From Streptomyces sp. NK15101 (lineage in GTDB: Bacteria > Actinomycetota > Actinomycetes > Streptomycetales > Streptomycetaceae): a DNA stretch of 64,000 nt. Within the stretch, counting starts at the first letter, position 1, and the number at the start of each line of letters is the position of its first letter. This document shows positions 51,254 through 59,101 of the stretch, one piece after another. The translations under genes and the position numbers were made by a program. The stretch covers positions 1 to 64,000 of the forward strand of contig NZ_JAINVG010000032.1 in NCBI RefSeq assembly GCF_020400725.1. Direction: 5' to 3'. A model generated the notes under the pieces. The model ran no database searches and was not told where the DNA came from. It saw only the letters and a list, made by a program, of their open reading frames with translations.

Positions 51254-52177
51254 TTAGAGGTTGGTCATGTCGACCGGGATCTGCGCCGTGGCTCCGTCGC
51301 GGAGGACGGTGGCCTCGATGAGGCCGTACATGCGGTCGGCGGCGTAGTAGACCTCGTTGTCGTTCTTCAGGCCGAAGGGCTCGAGGTCCACCAGGAAGTG
51401 GTGCTTGTTCGGGAGCGAGAAGCGGACTTCGTCGATCTCCGAGCGGTGGTTGATGATGCGCGTGGCCATCTGGTACAGCGTCTGCTGCAGGGAGTACGAG
51501 TACGTCTCCGAGAAGGCCTCGAGCATGTGCTTCTTGGTCTGCTCGTAGGACCGCTCCCAGTTGGGCATGCGCTGGTCGTCGTCGGTCCAGTTGAACCGCC
51601 AGCGACCGGACACCTGGGTGGCCAGGATGCGGTCGTACGCCTCCTGGAGCGTCGTGTACTTGTCCTTGATGTAGCCCCAGAACTCCGAGTTGGTGGAGTT
51701 CATGACGACGAGGTCCTTGAGGCCGGAGATGACCTCCCACTTCTCGCCGTCGTAGGTGATCTGGGTGACGCGGGTCTCCTGGCCCTTGCGGGCGAAGGAG
51801 TGGTTGACCTCGTCGGCGCCGATGAACTTGGAGTTGGCGTCGGAGGAGGCGATGCGCTCCCAGGCGTACTCCTCGATCCGGATGCGCGCCCGGTGGATCG
51901 GCTCCTGGCTCGTCACGAAGTGGCGGGCGAGGTGGATGCCGAACTGCTCGGCGGACTCGATGCCGTACTCCTTGGCGAACGCGAAGACGGTGTTCTTCGT
52001 CGTGTCGGTGGGGAGGCAGTGGGCGTTGGAGCCGGTGAGGTGGACGTCGTCGAGGTCGCCGGAGAGGGCGACGGAGACGTTCAGGTCCTTGATGTGGTGG
52101 GTGGCGCCGTCCCGCGTGATCTTGACGACGCGGTTCTCTGCTTTGCCGTACTGGTTCTGGCCGAGAATCGTGGGCAT
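51254..52177 (-). CDS. pucL: Urate oxidase (uricase)
   Basis: A 307-residue cofactor-free uricase made of two T-fold domains. Diagnostic blocks: GSNAHCLPTDTTKNT near 50-64, NSTNSEFWGYIKDKYTTL around 160-176, and LPNKHHFLVDL at about 265. It converts urate, O2 and water to 5-hydroxyisourate and H2O2. GGGAG precedes the ATG by 9 nt. It is the last gene of the uraD-uraH-uricase operon and produces the peroxide that the catalase at 56030 may remove. Confidence 0.96.
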   Translation of the reverse strand: MPTILGQNQYGKAENRVVKITRDGATHHIKDLNVSVALSGDLDDVHLTGSNAHCLPTDTTKNTVFAFAKEYGIESAEQFGIHLARHFVTSQEPIHRARIRIEEYAWERIASSDANSKFIGADEVNHSFARKGQETRVTQITYDGEKWEVISGLKDLVVMNSTNSEFWGYIKDKYTTLQEAYDRILATQVSGRWRFNWTDDDQRMPNWERSYEQTKKHMLEAFSETYSYSLQQTLYQMATRIINHRSEIDEVRFSLPNKHHFLVDLEPFGLKNDNEVYYAADRMYGLIEATVLRDGATAQIPVDMTNL

Positions 52178-52182
52178 GTCTG

Positions 52183-52572
52183 CTAGCTCCCTCGGTAAAC
52201 GGAGTAGCCGAACGGGTTGAGCAGCAGCGGTACGTGGTAGTGCTCGCCCGGCTTGACGGCGAACGTGATCGCCACCTCCGGGAAGAACGCACCGCTGTCC
52301 CTTACGCGGGGGGCGTCCTGCTGCGCCTCGGCTTGCTTCTTGGCGAAGTACGTCTCGGTCTCGAAGTCGAGACGCACGTGGGTGGTTTCTTCCGGCAGCG
52401 CCGGCAGGTCCTTGCAGCGCCCGTCCGCGTCGGTGGCGGAGCCGCCGAGCGTGACCCACTCCGCGTCGGAGCCGCTGCGGGCCGCGAGCGTGATGGCCAC
52501 GCCCTCGGCCGGGCGGCCGATGCTGGTGTCCAGGATGTGTGTGGACACCGAGGCGGTGGTGTCGGTGCTCAT
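52183..52572 (-). CDS. uraH: 5-hydroxyisourate hydrolase
   Basis: A 129-residue transthyretin-like protein: N-terminal STHILDTSIGRPAEGV with the catalytic His, an Arg (VRLDFETETYFAK) region and the C-terminal signature tetrapeptide YRGS. It hydrolyses 5-hydroxyisourate to OHCU. The start overlaps the uraD stop by 4 bp (52569-52572), and it lies 5 bp before the uricase start. Confidence 0.96.
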   Translation of the reverse strand: MSTDTTASVSTHILDTSIGRPAEGVAITLAARSGSDAEWVTLGGSATDADGRCKDLPALPEETTHVRLDFETETYFAKKQAEAQQDAPRVRDSGAFFPEVAITFAVKPGEHYHVPLLLNPFGYSVYRGS

Positions 52573-53111
52573 GCGGAGCTCTCTTCCTCGGAGGTCTCGG
52601 GGCCCTCGGGGGTCTCCACGAGACGGGTCAGCCGGATGCGGTTGATCTTGCCCAGCTCGGTGCGGACGATCTCCCGCTCCTTCTCGGGCGAGTTCCCGAT
52701 CCGTTCCCGGACCGCGTCGCGCATCTGCTCGCCGGTCCTGCCGGTGGCGCAGATGAGGAAGACATGACCGAACTTCTCCTGATAGGCCAGGTTGAGTTCG
52801 AGCATCTCGGCCTTGAGCTCCGCGGAGGCGCCGGCCATCCCGCTCTGCTCGCGGGAGGAGGTCGGGTCCCCTGCCTTCGGACGACCGATCGGCGGGTGCC
52901 CGGCCATCGCCTCGGCCAGGTCCTCGGTGGTCAGCTCGGCCATGGCGGCGTCGCTGGCGAGGAAGAGGGCTTCGGCGGTGGAGTACGGGCGCTGGGCGAG
53001 AAGCTTGCTCCCCCACGCCGAACTGGAACACACCTCGTGGAGCGCGGCGACGGCCTCGCTGTCCGAGGAGGTGTTGAACCGGGTGAGGCCCGGTGTCGTA
53101 CCTGAAGTCAC
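52569..53111 (-). CDS. uraD: OHCU decarboxylase
   Basis: A 180-residue all-helical enzyme with the family blocks GHPPIGRP (containing the active-site His), REQSGM and KFGHVFLICATGRT. It decarboxylates OHCU to S-allantoin. First gene of the operon; the type A palindrome is 73 bp upstream of its start. Confidence 0.95.
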   Translation of the reverse strand: MTSGTTPGLTRFNTSSDSEAVAALHEVCSSSAWGSKLLAQRPYSTAEALFLASDAAMAELTTEDLAEAMAGHPPIGRPKAGDPTSSREQSGMAGASAELKAEMLELNLAYQEKFGHVFLICATGRTGEQMRDAVRERIGNSPEKEREIVRTELGKINRIRLTRLVETPEGPETSEEESSA

Positions 53112-53183
53112 GGGAAGCCTCCGTGGCTGTTTTTCGCTGTGCGTCGGACGGGCTGCGGATAGCTAACGCCCTCCGCAACACAA

Positions 53184-53203
53184 CGTCAACACTTTGTTGA
53201 AAA
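53184..53203. promoter_or_regulatory. Type A palindrome upstream of the urate operon
   Basis: Core TCAAC-ACTTT-GTTGA at 53186-53200, with flanks GTCAAC...GTTGAAAA. It stands in the 155-bp gap between the HTH gene and uraD, on the upstream side of the uraD-uraH-uricase operon. No type B box is found here. Confidence 0.7.
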
Positions 53204-53266
53204 CTCGGCCACACAAAAGCCGTCGTCCCGACATCTGGACGACGGCTCGTGGGCACGCATGATCAA

Positions 53267-53653
53267 CTACTCGCCTTTGGTGGCCTTTTCCCTGTTCAGG
53301 GCGGTCTCCCGGTTCAGGTAGTTGTAGACCGTGAAGCGGCTGACGCCGAGCGCGCCCGCCACCGTCTCCACTCCGTGGCGCACCGAGAAGGCACCGCGTG
53401 CCTCCAGGATCCGGACGACCTCCTGCTTCGCCTTGCGGTCCAGTTCGGCCAGCGGCATTCCGTGCCGTCGCTCCATCGCCGCGAGGATGTGGTCCAGGGA
53501 GTCCGAGAGCTGGGGCAGGCGCACGGCGAGCACGTCCTCGCCCTCCCAGGACAGGACCACGTCGTCGCCCTCCGCCTGCGCGGGGCCGAGCAGCTCGGCG
53601 CCCATGGCGTCCACCAGGGGCTTCACCGCCGCCACCAAGGGGTGCTCGCTCAC
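53267..53653 (-). CDS. Small HTH regulator of the YheO/DauR (HTH_22) type
   Basis: A 128-residue protein. Its C-terminal part (KQEVVRILEARGAFSVRHGVETVAGALGVSRFTVYNYLNRE, about 82-121) fits the HTH_22 domain of YheO/DauR regulators; the N-terminal PAS-like part (about 1-60) is much shorter than usual. It lies directly upstream of the urate operon and overlaps the preceding small gene by 4 bp. It is a candidate regulator for the type A palindrome, but nothing in the sequence proves it. Confidence 0.72.
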   Translation of the reverse strand: MSEHPLVAAVKPLVDAMGAELLGPAQAEGDDVVLSWEGEDVLAVRLPQLSDSLDHILAAMERRHGMPLAELDRKAKQEVVRILEARGAFSVRHGVETVAGALGVSRFTVYNYLNRETALNREKATKGE

Positions 53654-53904
53654 TTGTCGCCCTCCCCGATCACGTTGACCTGGAGCGAGACGCGCGTGGC
53701 GCCGGCCTCGAGCGATTTGCGCAGCAGGGCGTCGACGGCGGTGAGCACCGCGTCGGCGCCGCCTTCCGCCGTGTTGCCGAAGGGGCCGACGTCGACCGCG
53801 TCCAGCTCGGCCGACTGGATGACCTCACGGGCCACGACCGCGTGCGCCGGCGCCTCGTCGAGGTCGAACGGCTCGGTCGTGAACTCCACTCTCAAACGCT
53901 CCAT
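53650..53904 (-). CDS. Small protein resembling the thiamine-binding (YqgV/MTH1187) family
   Basis: An 84-residue protein, VEFTTEPFDLDEAPAHAVVAREVIQSAELDAVDVGPFGNTAEGGADAVLTAVDALLRKSLEAGATRVSLQVNVI, whose strand-helix order and the GPFGNTAEG turn recall the Thiamine_BP fold of small thiamine/pyrimidine-binding proteins. Assignment is by pattern only. The next gene, the HTH regulator, starts on its stop codon (4-bp overlap), so it might sense a ligand for that regulator (speculative). Confidence 0.5.
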   Translation of the reverse strand: MERLRVEFTTEPFDLDEAPAHAVVAREVIQSAELDAVDVGPFGNTAEGGADAVLTAVDALLRKSLEAGATRVSLQVNVIGEGDK

Positions 53905-53991
53905 GGCCCCCACGCTACGGCCCCGCCCCGCCCCACGGGAGCCCCGGACCTGCGGGGACCTCTTGACAAGTACGCCGCCCGCCTTGCAGCA

Positions 53992-54027
53992 TTCCGTCAG
54001 ACAGAAACTTACTTCCGCAATACGGAA
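53992..54027. promoter_or_regulatory. Type B tandem palindromes upstream of hyi
   Basis: Box 1 TTCCG-TCAGA-CAGAA (53992-54006, one mismatch) and box 2 TTCCG-CAATA-CGGAA (54013-54027, perfect), 21 bp apart. Box 2 ends 15 bp before the hyi start codon and adjoins its ribosome binding site. A TTGACA at 53963-53968 may be the -35 box, so binding would block the transcription start. The divergent small-protein operon may also be affected. Confidence 0.72.
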
Positions 54028-54042
54028 GGAGCGCCGCCCCTC

Positions 54043-54876
54043 ATGGGATACTCGGACCAGCGCTTCGATGTGAACCTGTCGATCCTCTTCACGGAACTCC
54101 CGCTCCTGGAGCGCCCCGCGGCCGCCGCCGCGGCGGGCTTCACCGCGGTCGAGCTGTGGTGGCCCTGGATCGACACCGCCACCCCCGAGCAGAGCGAGCT
54201 CGACGCCCTCAAGAAGGCCCTTGAGGACGCCGGCACCCAGCTGGTGGGCCTGAACTTCTACGCCGGGCAGCTCCCCGGCCCGGACCGCGGAGCCCTCTCC
54301 GTGCCCGGGGAGGAGTCGGACCGCTTCCGCGCCAACATCGAGGTGGCCGCCGACTTCGCGGCCTCGGTCGGCTGCAAGGCGCTCAACGCGCTCTACGGCA
54401 ACCGCGTCGAGGGCGTGGACCCGCAGATCCAGGACGCCCTGGCCCTGGAGAACCTGGTCCTGGCCGCCCGTGCGGCCGACCGCATCGGCGCGATCCTCCT
54501 CGTCGAGACCCTCAACAAGCCGGAGTCGCCGCTCTACCCGCTGGTGAGCGCCCCCGCCGCGATCGAGGTCGTCGACAAGGTGAACGCGGCCACCGGCCTC
54601 GGCAACGCCAAGTTCCTCCTCGACATCTACCACCTGTCGATGAACGGCGAGGACGTCAGCCGGGTCATCGCGGAGTACGCGGCCAAGACCGGCCACGTCC
54701 AGATCGCGGACAACCCGGGCCGCGGCGCGCCGGGCACCGGCGACCTGCCGCTCGAGCAGCTCCTCGACGAGCTGAAGAAGGCCGGTTACGACGGCTGGGT
54801 CGGCCTGGAGTACAAGGCCGCCGACGCCGCCGCTTCCTTCGAGTGGCTGCCCGCCGAAGCCCGCCCGGCTCGCTGA
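54043..54876 (+). CDS. hyi: Hydroxypyruvate isomerase
   Basis: A 277-residue TIM-barrel enzyme of the xylose isomerase-like family: NLSILFTELPLLERPAAAAAAGFTAVELWWPW near the start and the metal-site residues Glu in LLVETLNK (about 160), Asp in LLDIYHLSMNG, Glu in GLEYKA. It interconverts hydroxypyruvate and tartronate semialdehyde in glyoxylate assimilation. It is the first gene of an operon with glxR. The ATG was chosen by length; AGGAG is about 11 nt upstream. Confidence 0.92.
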   Translation: MGYSDQRFDVNLSILFTELPLLERPAAAAAAGFTAVELWWPWIDTATPEQSELDALKKALEDAGTQLVGLNFYAGQLPGPDRGALSVPGEESDRFRANIEVAADFAASVGCKALNALYGNRVEGVDPQIQDALALENLVLAARAADRIGAILLVETLNKPESPLYPLVSAPAAIEVVDKVNAATGLGNAKFLLDIYHLSMNGEDVSRVIAEYAAKTGHVQIADNPGRGAPGTGDLPLEQLLDELKKAGYDGWVGLEYKAADAAASFEWLPAEARPAR

Positions 54877-54923
54877 CGCAGGACTCCTCCCCGTACCACC
54901 TTGCTTTGAGAGGCACCCTCACC

Positions 54924-55814
54924 ATGAGCACTCTTCCCAAGATCGCTTGGATCGGCCTCGGCATCATGGGCTCCCCCATGTCCGAGAACCTGATCAAGGC
55001 CGGCTACTCCGTCACCGGCTTCACCCTGGAGCAGGACAAGCTGGACCGCCTGGCCGCCGCCGGCGGCACCGCGGCCGGCTCGATCGCCGAGGCCGTCAAG
55101 GACGCCGACGTCATCATCACGATGGTGCCCGCCTCCCCGCAGGTCGAGGCCATCTCCTACGGCCCCGAGGGCATCCTGGAGAACGCCAAGCAGGGCGCGC
55201 TGATCGTGGACATGTCCTCGATCACCCCGCAGACCTCCGTCGACCTGGCGAAGAACGCCAAGGAGAAGGGCATCCGCGTCATCGACGCGCCCGTCTCCGG
55301 CGGCGAGGCCGGCGCCATCGAGGCCGTGCTCTCGATCATGGTCGGCGGCGAGCAGGCCGACTTCGACGAGGCCCTTCCGATCCTGGAGGCCCTGGGCAAG
55401 ACCATCGTGCTCTGCGGTCCGCACGGCTCCGGCCAGACGGTGAAGGCCGCCAACCAGCTGATCGTCGCCGTCAACATCCAGGCGTGCGCCGAGGCCGTGG
55501 TCTTCCTGGAGAAGTCGGGCGTGGACCTGAACGCCGCCCTCGACGTCCTCAACGGCGGTCTGGCCGGCTCGACCGTGCTGACCCGCAAGAAGGACAACTT
55601 CCTGAACCGGGACTTCAAGCCCGGCTTCCGGATCGACCTGCACCACAAGGACATGGGCATCGTCACCGACGCCGCCCGCAACGTCGGTGCCGCCCTCCCG
55701 GTCGGCGCGGTCGTCGCCCAGCTCGTCGCCTCGCTGCGCGCGCAAGGTGACGGCGGCCTGGACCACTCGGCCCTGCTGCGCGCCGTCGAGCGCCTCTCCG
55801 GCCAGCAGGTCTGA
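54924..55814 (+). CDS. glxR: Tartronate semialdehyde reductase (2-hydroxy-3-oxopropionate reductase)
   Basis: A 296-residue beta-hydroxyacid dehydrogenase: Rossmann GLGIMGSPM at residues 11-19, substrate motif DAPVSGGEAGA (about 119-129) and catalytic Lys in GSGQTVKAANQ (about 173). It reduces tartronate semialdehyde to D-glycerate with NAD(P)H, acting after glyoxylate carboligase. It lies 47 bp after hyi and is probably co-transcribed. Confidence 0.93.
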   Translation: MSTLPKIAWIGLGIMGSPMSENLIKAGYSVTGFTLEQDKLDRLAAAGGTAAGSIAEAVKDADVIITMVPASPQVEAISYGPEGILENAKQGALIVDMSSITPQTSVDLAKNAKEKGIRVIDAPVSGGEAGAIEAVLSIMVGGEQADFDEALPILEALGKTIVLCGPHGSGQTVKAANQLIVAVNIQACAEAVVFLEKSGVDLNAALDVLNGGLAGSTVLTRKKDNFLNRDFKPGFRIDLHHKDMGIVTDAARNVGAALPVGAVVAQLVASLRAQGDGGLDHSALLRAVERLSGQQV

Positions 55815-55818
55815 CCCC

Positions 55819-55848
55819 CTGGGGCCGGCCTTCCGGGCCGGGCCCCAG
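55819..55848 (+). terminator. glxR terminator
   Basis: CTGGGGCC (55819-55826) pairs with GGCCCCAG (55841-55848), continued by GGCC/GGCC around a short loop with a one-base bulge. It starts a few bases after the glxR stop and separates the hyi-glxR operon from katA. Confidence 0.65.
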
Positions 55849-55946
55849 CCCCTCCCCGGGGGCCCCTGATTTCCGGTCGGCGGCGGCGCTGACAACCTGT
55901 CCTGTCGCGCCCAGGCGTCGCCGCCGACCGGAACACCACACTTCAT

Positions 55947-55996
55947 TTTCAACAAACTGTTGACGTGTTGTTCGAGGCGAATTTACGCTCCTCGAA
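55947..55996 (+). promoter_or_regulatory. katA promoter with type A palindrome and a second inverted repeat
   Basis: The type A core TCAAC-AAACT-GTTGA (55949-55963) overlaps a -35 box TTGACG (55960-55965), which is followed after 18 bp by TACGCT (55984-55989). A second inverted repeat TTCGAGG (55971-55977) and CCTCGAA (55990-55996) brackets the -10. The layout suits a repressor blocking RNA polymerase and possibly a second, peroxide- or stress-linked regulator. Confidence 0.68.
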
Positions 55997-56029
55997 CCCG
56001 CCAGCAGAGCTCCCGTACGGAAGGTCACG

Positions 56030-57487
56030 ATGTCGAAGCGCGTGCTTACGACCGAGTCCGGCGCCCCCGTCGCCGACAACCAGAACTCCGCCACCGCCGG
56101 CGTCGGTGGCCCTCTCCTCCTCCAGGACCAGCACCTGCTGGAGAAGCTCGCGCGCTTCAACCGTGAGCGGATCCCGGAGCGCGTGGTGCACGCCCGCGGT
56201 TCCGGCGCGTACGGCTACTTCGAGGTGACCGACGACGTCACCGCGTACACCAAGGCGAACTTCCTCGGCGAGGTCGGCAAGAGGACCGAGACCTTCGTCC
56301 GCTTCTCCACCGTGGCCGACTCGCTCGGCGGCGCGGACGCGGTGCGCGACCCCCGCGGCTTCGCCCTGAAGTTCTACACCGAGGAGGGCAACTACGACCT
56401 CGTCGGCAACAACACCCCGGTGTTCTTCATCAAGGACCCGATCAAGTTCCCCGACTTCATCCACTCGCAGAAGCGCGACCCCTTCACGGGCCGTCAGGAG
56501 CCGGACAACGTCTGGGACTTCTGGGCGCACGCCCCCGAGGCCACCCACCAGATCACCTGGCTCATGGGCGACCGCGGCATCCCGGCCTCGTACCGTCACA
56601 TGAACGGCTACGGCTCGCACACCTACCAGTGGACCAACGAGGCGGGCGAGGCCTTCTTCGTCAAGTACCACTTCAAGACGAACCAGGGCATCCGCTCCCT
56701 CTCCGCCGAGCAGGCCGCCGAGCTCGTCGGCAAGGACGCCAACTCGCACCAGACCGACCTGCTGCAGGCCATCGAGCGCGGTGTGAACCCCTCCTGGACC
56801 CTGTACGTCCAGATCATGCCGGCCGCCGAGGCCGCGGACTACCGCTTCAACCCGTTCGACCTCACCAAGGTGTGGCCGCACGCCGACTACCCGCTGCAGC
56901 GCGTGGGCCGCCTGGTCCTCGACCGCAACCCGGACAACGTCTTCGCCGAGGTCGAGCAGGCCGCGTTCTCCCCGAACAACTTCGTCCCGGGCATCGGCCC
57001 CTCGCCGGACAAGATGCTCCAGGGCCGCCTCTTCGCCTACGCGGACGCCCACCGCTACCGCCTCGGCGTGAACCACACCCAGCTGCCGGTGAACGCCCCC
57101 AAGGCGACCGTGGCCGAGAACTACGGCCGCGACGGCTTCATGGCCACCCGCAACGGCTCGCGCCACGACAAGAACTACGAGCCCAACTCGTACCAGGGCC
57201 CGGCCCAGACCGACGCCGCGCTCTCCGCGCCGCTCGCGATCCACGGCTGGACCGGCACCCACGAGGCGCCGCAGCACGCCAAGGACGACGACTTCTTCCA
57301 GGCCGGCGAGCTCTACCGCCTGATGTCCGAGGACGAGAAGAAGCGCCTGGTCGCCAACATCGCCGGCGGTCTGTCCCAGGTGTCCCGCGAGGACGTCATC
57401 GAGAAGAACCTCGCGCACTTCGCCGCCGCCGACGCGGACTACGGCAAGCGCGTCCGCGAGGCCGTCGAGGCCCTGCGCGAGGACTGA
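56030..57487 (+). CDS. katA: Monofunctional heme catalase
   Basis: A 485-residue small-subunit (clade 3) catalase. Catalytic His54 is in RVVHARGSGAYG, the distal Asn region is in LVGNNTPVFF, and the proximal heme Tyr337 is in RLFAYADAHRYR. It decomposes H2O2, including that made by uricase. Its position between glxR and gcl and the type A palindrome in its promoter tie it to purine catabolism. CGGAAGGT lies about 8 nt before the ATG. Confidence 0.96.
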   Translation: MSKRVLTTESGAPVADNQNSATAGVGGPLLLQDQHLLEKLARFNRERIPERVVHARGSGAYGYFEVTDDVTAYTKANFLGEVGKRTETFVRFSTVADSLGGADAVRDPRGFALKFYTEEGNYDLVGNNTPVFFIKDPIKFPDFIHSQKRDPFTGRQEPDNVWDFWAHAPEATHQITWLMGDRGIPASYRHMNGYGSHTYQWTNEAGEAFFVKYHFKTNQGIRSLSAEQAAELVGKDANSHQTDLLQAIERGVNPSWTLYVQIMPAAEAADYRFNPFDLTKVWPHADYPLQRVGRLVLDRNPDNVFAEVEQAAFSPNNFVPGIGPSPDKMLQGRLFAYADAHRYRLGVNHTQLPVNAPKATVAENYGRDGFMATRNGSRHDKNYEPNSYQGPAQTDAALSAPLAIHGWTGTHEAPQHAKDDDFFQAGELYRLMSEDEKKRLVANIAGGLSQVSREDVIEKNLAHFAAADADYGKRVREAVEALRED

Positions 57488-57508
57488 CCGCACAGCAGCA
57501 CCCAGACT

Positions 57509-57544
57509 GCGTACGGCACCTGACGGGAGGTCAGTGCGGTACGC
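57509..57544 (+). terminator. Stem-loop downstream of katA
   Basis: GCGTAC (57509-57514) pairs with GTACGC (57539-57544), and CTGAC (57520-57524) pairs with GTCAG (57530-57534), forming one interrupted hairpin 22 bp after the catalase stop. Confidence 0.6.
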
Positions 57545-57703
57545 GGTCCGGATCGCCGGCCCGGATGAGGGGTGGCCGGCGAACCGGACAAGCGTGAGGA
57601 CCGCGGCGGCTCCGAGCCAGTGCGGTGGTCAGGACGCCGGGCCCCCTTCTTGACCTGAAGGAAGGGGAACCGCCACGGCGCCCGTCGGCACCGCCGCGGT
57701 CCC

Positions 57704-57747
57704 AACGCCCCCCTTCCGAGGGGAACGAACGCCCCCTTTCCGAGGGG
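57704..57747 (+). repeat. Tandem 20-bp repeat with CCCC/GGGG mini-hairpins
   Basis: Nearly identical units at 57704-57723 and 57728-57747 (24-bp period) each contain CCCC-TTCCGA-GGGG. They sit in the gene-free part of 57488-57809 between katA and the MFS gene. Function unknown. Confidence 0.55.
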
Positions 57748-57809
57748 TCCCCCAGACTCCGCCCGGCGACGCGAACGTCCTGTCGCGCCAGCCTCGTGCC
57801 GCCGGGCGG

Positions 57810-59015
57810 TCACCAACGGGAGAGCGCGGAACCAGGTTTACGGTCCCTGGTTCCGCGCTCTTCTTCTTTTTCGGCCCGGGCGAGCAGGGACGTCACGGCG
57901 AGCGAGGCCAGGGCGAGCAGCACCATCCCCGTGCGCGGCGAGGTGTACTGGGCGAGGGCGCCGGCCAGCGCCGCGCCCACCCCCTGGAGCGCCAGCATCC
58001 CCGAGGTGTGCAGCCCGAGGGCGTGACCGCCCAGCTCCTCCGGCACCAGGGTCATGAGGCGTTCCTGGTGCAGCAGGCTCGCCCCGTAGCCGACCGCCGA
58101 CACGGTCACGAGGACGAGCGCGAGGGGAAGCGCCGGGTCGAGGGCGAACAGCAGGAACGGGGCCGCGAGCAGCGCCTGGAGCGGGAAACGGATCCGGGCC
58201 CGCAGCCGCGCCGGTACGAAGCGGCCGACGGCGGCGTCCCCGGCCAGCATCCCGAGGGCGCCGCAGGCGAAGAGGAGCCCGGCGCGCTCGGGGGCGTACG
58301 GCACGAAGAGGGACTCGCAGCCGACGACGAGACCGTTCGGCACCCAGAGCGCGAGGTAGGCGCGGCGGCGGGCGGGCACGGCCCAGAGCCGTCCGTTGGT
58401 GCGCCAGGTCTCGGTGACCGAGGGCCGTCCGGCGGCGCGCGGCGGACGCGCCCCGAGGCCGAGGCGGGCGGTCAGGGCGGCGGCGAGGTAGAGCCCGGCG
58501 CCGGCGAGGACCGTGCCGCGGGGCGAGAGCAGGGCGATGAGGAGCCCGCCGGTGGCGAAGCCGCCGATCTGGAAGGCGCCCGTGGCCATGTTCGTCACGG
58601 AGCGGCCGAGGAGGTACTCCTCGCGCGGCAGGATCTCGTTCAGGAGCCCGTGGCGCACCCCGCCGCCCAGCGAGGCCGCGAGCCCCTCGGCGAGCAGGAC
58701 CGCGAAGACCGCCCAGGTCGGCAGGGCGGGGATCGCCAGGACGGCGGTGCCCAGGGCGAAGAAGAGCGCGATGCCCCAGAGCGCGGCGCGCGGCGGCAGG
58801 CGGTCGGCGGCGGAGAGCAGGGTGGTCGCACCGAGGAGCTGCGCGAGGGAGGGGCCGAAGAGGGCCAGGGCGGAGAGGAGGGGGGACCCGGTCGCGCGGA
58901 GGACGAGCGTGGCGAGGCCGAGGCCGGCGACGGTCTGGGCGGCCGTGTGGGCGGCGCCGGTGAGGAAGAGCGGGGTGAACTCGGGGGTGCGGAAGAGCGT
59001 GCGGTAGCGGGGCAT
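57810..59015 (-). CDS. MFS transporter
   Basis: A 401-residue protein with 10-12 TM helices and MFS-like motifs; typical of Streptomyces efflux pumps without close assignment. The start MPRYRTLFRTPEFTPLFLTGAAHTAAQ is usual. The short charged C-terminus KEEERGTRDRKPGSALSRW is encoded by the terminator hairpin of the opposite strand. It is divergent from an ArsR-like regulator and probably controlled by it. Confidence 0.85.
   Translation of the reverse strand: MPRYRTLFRTPEFTPLFLTGAAHTAAQTVAGLGLATLVLRATGSPLLSALALFGPSLAQLLGATTLLSAADRLPPRAALWGIALFFALGTAVLAIPALPTWAVFAVLLAEGLAASLGGGVRHGLLNEILPREEYLLGRSVTNMATGAFQIGGFATGGLLIALLSPRGTVLAGAGLYLAAALTARLGLGARPPRAAGRPSVTETWRTNGRLWAVPARRRAYLALWVPNGLVVGCESLFVPYAPERAGLLFACGALGMLAGDAAVGRFVPARLRARIRFPLQALLAAPFLLFALDPALPLALVLVTVSAVGYGASLLHQERLMTLVPEELGGHALGLHTSGMLALQGVGAALAGALAQYTSPRTGMVLLALASLAVTSLLARAEKEEERGTRDRKPGSALSRW
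57821..57869 (+). terminator. Strong intrinsic terminator overlapping the MFS 3' coding end
   Basis: A perfect 16-bp stem (57821-57836 with 57846-57861, 9-nt loop) is followed by TTCTTCTTTT, a classic U-tract for plus-strand transcription from katA. The hairpin encodes the last residues of the MFS protein on the other strand. Confidence 0.82.
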
Positions 59016-59052
59016 GCGAGGAGCTTCGGGGGCACCCGGCCACGGCGATATC

Positions 59053-59072
59053 GTTTCGCTCGGTGGCGAAAC
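59053..59072. promoter_or_regulatory. Operator candidate between MFS and ArsR-like genes
   Basis: GTTTCG (59053-59058), 8 bp, CGAAAC (59067-59072): a perfect inverted repeat 29 bp upstream of the ArsR-like start codon and 38 bp upstream of the MFS start. Its position suits autorepression of the divergent pair. Confidence 0.55.
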
Positions 59073-59101
59073 CGACGGGCACGGGGCGAAGGTGCGGTCG
59101 T

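Larger units (their letters stand above)
57488..57809. other. Intergenic region, 322 bp
   Basis: No credible gene. It holds the katA stem-loop (57509-57544) and the two mini-hairpin repeats (57704-57747). The true strong terminator lies beyond it, inside the end of the convergent MFS gene. Confidence 0.55.

Noticed and set aside
47501..52186. A 1561-codon open frame on the plus strand
   Set aside because: It runs antisense through a permease, the deaminase, the second permease and uricase; its sequence is low-complexity Gly/Asp/Glu and is explained by codon bias of the real genes.
57625..58026. A 133-codon plus-strand frame after katA
   Set aside because: It runs through the mini-hairpin repeats and the terminator into the antisense of the MFS gene; no ribosome binding site or protein-like content.
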